Part shown: piece after piece, positions 59,410-64,000 of the stretch | Position numbering within the stretch: position 1 is the stretch's first letter | Layout of the letters: each line of letters begins with the position of its first letter | Source of the DNA: Tenuifilaceae bacterium CYCD | GTDB taxonomy: Bacteria; Bacteroidota; Bacteroidia; Bacteroidales; Tenuifilaceae | NCBI GenBank assembly: GCA_036322835.1 | Contig: AP027304.1 | Coordinates: 2,852,001-2,916,000 of the forward strand | Reading direction: 5' to 3' | Length of the DNA: 64,000 bases | Program-made: the position numbers and the translations under genes | The notes under the pieces: model-generated | Told to the model about the DNA's origin: nothing | Database searches by the model: none | Seen by the model: the letters and a program-made list of their open reading frames with translations, nothing else

Positions 59410-61212
59410 TTATTTAACACCACGAACTTCACCATTTTTAGCGTGTCCGTATATCTCTTCAAGAATGCTATTGTAGGTTTCGTATATAACCTTTCGTTTA
59501 AGTTTTAAGGTTGGCGATAGTTCTCCTGTTTGTGGACTCCACTGTTCTGAAACTAATCGGTAACGTTTAATCTGCTCGTAGTCGCTAAGTTGTTTGTTGA
59601 GAGCATTGATTTCCTTTTGGTAGCGGGCAATAACTTCGGGAAGTGTGATTAACTCTTGGTTGTTTTCGAAGTGTATTTTATGTCGGCTGCACCAGTCATG
59701 AAGGAAACTAAAGTTTGGCGAAATTAGTGTGCTAACAAATTTTTCGTTTTCGCCTACAATCATACACTGCTCAATGAAAAATGATTCTTTCAACTTGTTT
59801 TCGATTAATTGCGGTGCGACGTATTTACCATTTGAAAGTTTGAAGATTTCTTTTTTCCTATCAGTAATGGTTAGGAATTTACCCTCGTGGAGGTATCCAA
59901 TATCTCCTGTATGGAACCAACCTTCATCATCAATGGCCAGCTTTGTGAGTTCAGGAGCCTTGAAGTATCCTTTCATTAAGCTAGGGCCTTTCATCAGTAT
60001 TTCACCATCTTCGGCAATCTTAACTTCAACATTTGGTACAATTGGACCAACCGTTCCTATTCTGACATTATCGGGTTCAGCCCCATTATTTACTGCAATT
60101 ACTGGCGATGTTTCGGTTAAGCCATAGCCTTCATAAACGGGAATTCCTGCGGCCCAGAATACTCTAATTAATCTTGGTTGTAAGGCAGCTCCTCCTGAGA
60201 TGATAAATTTCAGCTCTCCTCCAAGGCCTTTTTTCCATTTGTTAAATACAAATTTTCTGGCAAAATCTAGTTTTATGTTATAGATGAAATTATTTCCTTT
60301 CTCGTTGTACCTATAGCCTAAGTTTACAGCCCAGAAAAATATCTGTTTTTTTATTCCACTTAAATCCTTTCCAATCGAAATGATTTTGTCGTATGTTTTT
60401 TCAAGCATTCTTGGTACCGTCATGAACACCTGGGGCTTTACCTCCTTGATGGTTTCCCCAATAGTTGCTAAACTGTCGGAATAGTATATGGATACGCCTC
60501 TCGACTGGTAGTAGTAGTTTACCATTCGCTCAAAAACATGGCTAAGCGGTAGAAAGCTAACGGCTTTATCGCCCGTTTGCAGTTTGAATACCTCGCCACA
60601 GGCAGAAACGTTCGCTAAAAAGTTTGCATGCGATAGCATAACTCCCTTCGAAACACCTGTTGTCCCTGATGTATATATCATAGACATAATATCATCTGGT
60701 TTTATAGCGTTTTTTATACGGAACAGTTCGTCTACATATTCGTGTGCAACGCTTTTGCCCTTCTCTATAATAATATTCCAATTGGGAATATCCTTAAACT
60801 CTTGAAAGCAGTATATTCCTATAAAATCGGTAAGGCCTGCTGTTAGCGGAAGTAACTTGTTATAAATGTTTTTATCGCCAGCAAATATCACTTTGACTTC
60901 GGAATGGGCTAGAATATATTTATACTCGTCTTGGCTAATCGTTGGATATATTGGAACATGTACCATTCCTGCTTGAGTTGCAGCCATGTCTACAAAATTC
61001 CATTCTGGCCTATTTCCCGAGATAGTTGCAACTTTATCGCCAGGCTTTAGCCCCATTGCCATTAATCCATAACTTAAGTTATAGGATATTTGAGAGTACT
61101 GTTCAATATTATACTCTTCCCAACTACCATTGTTTTTAATGGCTACTACAGGGCGATTTTCATATAGTTCCCGTCCAGATTCAAGAATGTCAAAAATTCT
61201 AGTAATTTCCAT
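59410..61212 (-). CDS. Long-chain fatty-acid-CoA ligase (FadD-like)
   Basis: The ATG at 61212 (MEITRIFDIL) is used, not the TTG at 61224. The 600-residue AMP-forming enzyme activates fatty acids to acyl-CoA, usually membrane-associated. Visible motifs are the P-loop MIYTSGTTGVSKGVMLSH (near 180-197), VPRMLEKTYDK, GYGLTETSPV (about 367-376) and TGDIGYLHEGKFLTITDRKKEIFKLSNGKYV (key GWFHTGDIGY, DRKKEIFKLSNGK). This is the FadD15/long-chain type with the extended linker. No other fatty-acid gene adjoins it. Confidence 0.9.
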   Translation of the reverse strand: MEITRIFDILESGRELYENRPVVAIKNNGSWEEYNIEQYSQISYNLSYGLMAMGLKPGDKVATISGNRPEWNFVDMAATQAGMVHVPIYPTISQDEYKYILAHSEVKVIFAGDKNIYNKLLPLTAGLTDFIGIYCFQEFKDIPNWNIIIEKGKSVAHEYVDELFRIKNAIKPDDIMSMIYTSGTTGVSKGVMLSHANFLANVSACGEVFKLQTGDKAVSFLPLSHVFERMVNYYYQSRGVSIYYSDSLATIGETIKEVKPQVFMTVPRMLEKTYDKIISIGKDLSGIKKQIFFWAVNLGYRYNEKGNNFIYNIKLDFARKFVFNKWKKGLGGELKFIISGGAALQPRLIRVFWAAGIPVYEGYGLTETSPVIAVNNGAEPDNVRIGTVGPIVPNVEVKIAEDGEILMKGPSLMKGYFKAPELTKLAIDDEGWFHTGDIGYLHEGKFLTITDRKKEIFKLSNGKYVAPQLIENKLKESFFIEQCMIVGENEKFVSTLISPNFSFLHDWCSRHKIHFENNQELITLPEVIARYQKEINALNKQLSDYEQIKRYRLVSEQWSPQTGELSPTLKLKRKVIYETYNSILEEIYGHAKNGEVRGVK

Positions 61213-61295
61213 TTTGTGATTCAATGAGTTATGATGTTTTCCGATCAGTCTATTTGAATTGTTATAGTTCTATGGGTCGATTTTTTTGAAACGGA

Positions 61296-61303
61296 CAAAT
61301 ATA
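61296..61303 (-). promoter_or_regulatory. Candidate -7 element for the acyl-CoA synthetase gene
   Basis: Reads TATATTTG on the minus strand, identical to rRNA P1 -7. A leader of about 77 bases would result. -33 not found. Confidence 0.4.
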
Positions 61304-61386
61304 AAACTTTATTTATGATAATTATCGCTTTTTGCTTGAACGTATGTTTTAGTTCAAGCTTGATGTTAAAAATATTCTCACGTGTG

Positions 61387-61420
61387 CTTGATGTATTGCT
61401 ATTTTTAGCAATACATCAAG
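61387..61420 (-). terminator. Perfect 15-bp palindrome downstream of carB
   Basis: Arms 61387-61401 and 61406-61420 are exactly complementary with loop tttt. It lies 32 bases past the carB stop (minus strand) and is probably its terminator, although no clear T-run follows. Confidence 0.7.
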
Positions 61421-61451
61421 TTAAATTGATAACAGTAAAAGATCAGTTATG

Positions 61452-64000
61452 CTATTTCTCAAAATATTCTCCCCAACTTACCAGTTCAAGGTTTTCTACC
61501 TTTTTGTTGCTTATGGCAATTAGGAACGCTGCAGCAAGCCTTGCATTGGTTATTAATGGTATGTTGTAATCAACCGCCGCTCGGCGAATTGTGTAATCGT
61601 TATCGAGTTCTCTACGCGATAGGTTTTTGGGTACGTTTATCACCATTTCAACTTGTCGGCTTTTTATCAGTTCAACGCTGTTGGGCGAGTCTGCCTCATC
61701 GGGCCAAGCAATGGGTATGGCGTTTACGCCATTGTCTTTAAGGAATGCAGCGGTTCCTTTGGTTGCGTATATTGTAAACTCTTGTTGCTGTAGCAAAAGC
61801 AATGGTTCTACCAGTGCAATCTTAGACCTTAAAGGACCAGAAGATACCAGTATGCTCTTGCTTGGTATTCTGTAACCCACGGAGAGCATCGCTTTAATCA
61901 TTGCATCGTCGAAATCGATACCCAAGCATCCAACCTCGCCAGTGGAGGCCATTTCCACACCAAGTATCGGGTCGGCCTTGGATAGTCGGCTGAACGAGAA
62001 TTGCGATGCTTTAATCCCAACGTGGTCAATCTCAAACATCGATGGAGGAAGGGCGTTTGGCATTCTGCCAAGCATATAACCTGTGGCAGTCTCAATAAAG
62101 TTGTAATCGAGCACTTTCGATACGAATGGGAAACTGCGACTTGCTCTAAGGTTGCACTCAATCACCTTTATATCGTTGTTCTTTGCGAGCAGCTGCATAT
62201 TGAACGGCCCTGTAATTTTGAGTTCGCGGGCTATCTCCTTGGCTATCTTCCTAATTCGGCGGATAGTTTCGAAGTAGAGTTTCTGTGGAGGGAAAACTAG
62301 CGTAGCATCGCCAGAGTGTACTCCGGCAAACTCAACGTGTTCCGATATGGCGTCGAACATAACCTCGCCATTGTTGGCCACAGCATCGTACTCAATTTCC
62401 TTGGCTCCCTCAATAAACTCGCTAACCACAACTGGATGCGTTTTGGATACGTTGGCAGCAAGTTTAAGGTAATCCCTTAGTTCATCGGCGTTGGATACTA
62501 CATTCATTGCTGAGCCCGATAGAACGTAGGATGGACGAATAAGTACCGGGTAGCCAACCTCATCAACAAAATGTTCAACCTCCTCGAAGGTTGAAAGTTG
62601 CTTCCAGCGTGGCTGGTCAATTTCTAATCTGTCCAACATCTCCGAAAACTTTTGCCTGTCTTCCGCTTTATCAATGGAATCGGGCGAAGTGCCTAGTATT
62701 CTAACTCCAACCTGGTGTAGTCGCATTGCTAAGTTGTTGGGAATCTGGCCGCCAACCGAAACTATCACTCCTATGGGTTCTTCCATATCAACAATGTCTA
62801 AAACCCGCTCAAACGTTAACTCGTCGAAGTAAAGTCGGTCGCACATATCGTAATCGGTGCTAACTGTTTCGGGGTTGTAGTTTATCATCACCGATTTGTA
62901 GCCAAGTTTGCGAATTTCGTTTACTGCACTTACGGTGCACCAGTCGAACTCAACCGAACTGCCTATGCGGTATGCCCCAGAACCAAGCACAATCACTGTT
63001 TTATCCTTGCTGTTATGCTTAATATCGTTCTCAATTCCGTGGTAAGTTGCATACAGGTAGGCTGTTTCCGAAGGGTACTCGGCTGCAAGGGTATCAATCT
63101 GCTTAATGCAAGGTTGTATTCCAACACTTTTCCGATGGTTCCTTACTTTTATTTGGTATTTCTCAATTTCTTTGGGCTCTGGGTTGAATATTAGTCGGGC
63201 AATTTGAAAGTCCGAAAAACCTTTCTTTTTGGCATCGAGCAAAAGCTCGTAATCCATCTCGTCCAAAGATTTTATCGTTTCAATCTGGTTCTTCATCGAT
63301 ATGATATTCTGCATTTTATAGAGGAACCAGATGTCAATTTTGGTCAACTCGTGAATCTTTTCAATTGTCCAACCCTTTTCCATCGCTTCGGCAATTGCAA
63401 ATATTCGCTGGTCGGTAGGGTGGGTGAGGGCTTCCTCCAAGTTGGGGAAACTCAACTTAGGATTTGCCACCAAACCGTGCATTCCCTGACCAATCATTCT
63501 GAGCCCTTTCTGTATGGCCTCCTCGAATGTGCGACCTATTGCCATAACCTCGCCCACGCTTTTCATAGATGAGCCAATTTCGCGGGTAACACCCTGGAAC
63601 TTGTTTAAATCCCAGCGGGGAATTTTTACAACGATGTAATCGAGTGCAGGTTCAAAGCAGGCAGTTGTGGTTTGCGTTACCGAGTTTTTAAGTTGATGCA
63701 GCCCGTAACCCAAGCCCAATTTTGCTGCCACAAAGGCAAGTGGATAGCCAGTGGCTTTTGATGCCAGTGCTGATGAACGCGATAGCCTTGCGTTTACCTC
63801 AATAACCCTGTAGTCCTCGCTGTTTGGGTCGAACGCGTACTGAACGTTGCACTCGCCAACAACACCCAAATGGCGGATTATTTTTATTGATAGCGCCCGT
63901 AATTTGTGGTACTCGGAGTTAGTTAGTGTTTGCGATGGCGCCACCACAATACTCTCGCCTGTATGGATTCCAAGGGGGTCGAAGTTCTCCATATTACAAA
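61452..64000 (-). CDS. carB: Carbamoyl-phosphate synthase large subunit CarB (5' truncated by window edge)
   Basis: CarB makes carbamoyl phosphate from bicarbonate, ammonia and 2 ATP for pyrimidine and arginine synthesis. The window holds the C-terminal ~849 codons; the frame continues rightward past 64000, and the Met at 63992 is internal (it aligns near residue 236 of E. coli CarB, ENFDPLGIHTGES). Visible are the end of the carboxyphosphate domain (EVNARLSRSSALASKATGYPLA; key NARLSRSSAL), the oligomerisation domain, the carbamoyl-phosphate domain (IRPSYVLSGSAM; ECNLRASRSFPF) and a C-terminal MGS-like allosteric domain (TKGTAAFLKDNGV; YTIRRAAVDYNIPLITN). Several blocks, such as FEPALDYIVVKIPRWDLNKF, look like eukaryotic CAD/CPS1 rather than E. 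coli. Confidence 0.95.
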   Translation of the reverse strand, partial: CNMENFDPLGIHTGESIVVAPSQTLTNSEYHKLRALSIKIIRHLGVVGECNVQYAFDPNSEDYRVIEVNARLSRSSALASKATGYPLAFVAAKLGLGYGLHQLKNSVTQTTTACFEPALDYIVVKIPRWDLNKFQGVTREIGSSMKSVGEVMAIGRTFEEAIQKGLRMIGQGMHGLVANPKLSFPNLEEALTHPTDQRIFAIAEAMEKGWTIEKIHELTKIDIWFLYKMQNIISMKNQIETIKSLDEMDYELLLDAKKKGFSDFQIARLIFNPEPKEIEKYQIKVRNHRKSVGIQPCIKQIDTLAAEYPSETAYLYATYHGIENDIKHNSKDKTVIVLGSGAYRIGSSVEFDWCTVSAVNEIRKLGYKSVMINYNPETVSTDYDMCDRLYFDELTFERVLDIVDMEEPIGVIVSVGGQIPNNLAMRLHQVGVRILGTSPDSIDKAEDRQKFSEMLDRLEIDQPRWKQLSTFEEVEHFVDEVGYPVLIRPSYVLSGSAMNVVSNADELRDYLKLAANVSKTHPVVVSEFIEGAKEIEYDAVANNGEVMFDAISEHVEFAGVHSGDATLVFPPQKLYFETIRRIRKIAKEIARELKITGPFNMQLLAKNNDIKVIECNLRASRSFPFVSKVLDYNFIETATGYMLGRMPNALPPSMFEIDHVGIKASQFSFSRLSKADPILGVEMASTGEVGCLGIDFDDAMIKAMLSVGYRIPSKSILVSSGPLRSKIALVEPLLLLQQQEFTIYATKGTAAFLKDNGVNAIPIAWPDEADSPNSVELIKSRQVEMVINVPKNLSRRELDNDYTIRRAAVDYNIPLITNARLAAAFLIAISNKKVENLELVSWGEYFEK

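Overview
The window comes from a Bacteroidota chromosome, most likely order Bacteroidales in the wide sense. The evidence is a SusC/SusD polysaccharide utilization locus (PUL), Bacteroidota-type promoters (TAnnTTTG at -7), lipoproteins with acidic residues after the lipidated Cys, 'triple-tyrosine' propeller regulators, and a Bacteroidetes-type 16S gene. Protein-coding DNA is AT-rich, whereas the rRNA operon is strikingly GC-rich. Such rRNA is often seen in heat-loving bacteria, so a moderately thermophilic member is possible, but this is inference.

Layout. 1-11.4 kb: housekeeping and accessory genes. These are a partial ABCG-like transporter, PPK2 polyphosphate kinase, a hotdog thioesterase, a YhcH-type sugar protein, pdxB, a conserved unknown gene, a DUF554 membrane protein, and a probable cell-wall recycling cluster. 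That cluster holds an AmgK-like amino-sugar kinase fused to a RapZ C-terminal domain, a 43-residue Cys-rich protein, and a MurU-like uridylyltransferase. An SLC13/ArsB-type transporter with an EIIA-CBS regulator follows. 11.5-17.0 kb: a complete rRNA operon (two promoters, boxA, 16S, tRNA-Ile, tRNA-Ala, 23S, 5S, terminator). 17.0-17.75 kb: a gene-free stretch full of short inverted and tandem repeats.

17.75-43.2 kb, all on the minus strand: a PUL whose gene set fits beta-1,2-glucan (sophoro-oligosaccharide) use. It holds a propeller/LuxR-type regulator, SusC, SusD, a LamG surface lipoprotein, two GH144-type endo-beta-1,2-glucanase candidates, a GH3 beta-glucosidase, a large uncharacterised six-hairpin protein with two carbohydrate-binding-like domains, an inner-membrane GPH/MFS transporter with an unusual coiled-coil insertion, a GH35-type enzyme and a GH94 phosphorylase of 1,2-beta-oligoglucan phosphorylase size. 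Predicted locations give a pathway: surface capture and endo-cleavage, SusCD uptake, periplasmic trimming, MFS import, then cytoplasmic phosphorolysis and transglucosylation.

43.2-64 kb: mnmA, a His-rich secreted protein next to a TonB-dependent receptor (probably metal-related), two tandem TPR/beta-propeller proteins, a 2-oxoacid dehydrogenase E2, a GT2 glycosyltransferase fused to a degenerate sugar-phosphate-transferase-like region, a class I aminotransferase, a TPR protein, recR, a sodium:solute symporter, a long-chain acyl-CoA synthetase and a partial carB that resembles eukaryotic CAD/CPS1 in its visible motifs.

The items most worth follow-up are the beta-1,2-glucan PUL with its unassigned six-hairpin protein and modified transporter, the AmgK-RapZ fusion next to MurU, and the base-composition island of the rRNA operon including its non-structural spacers.
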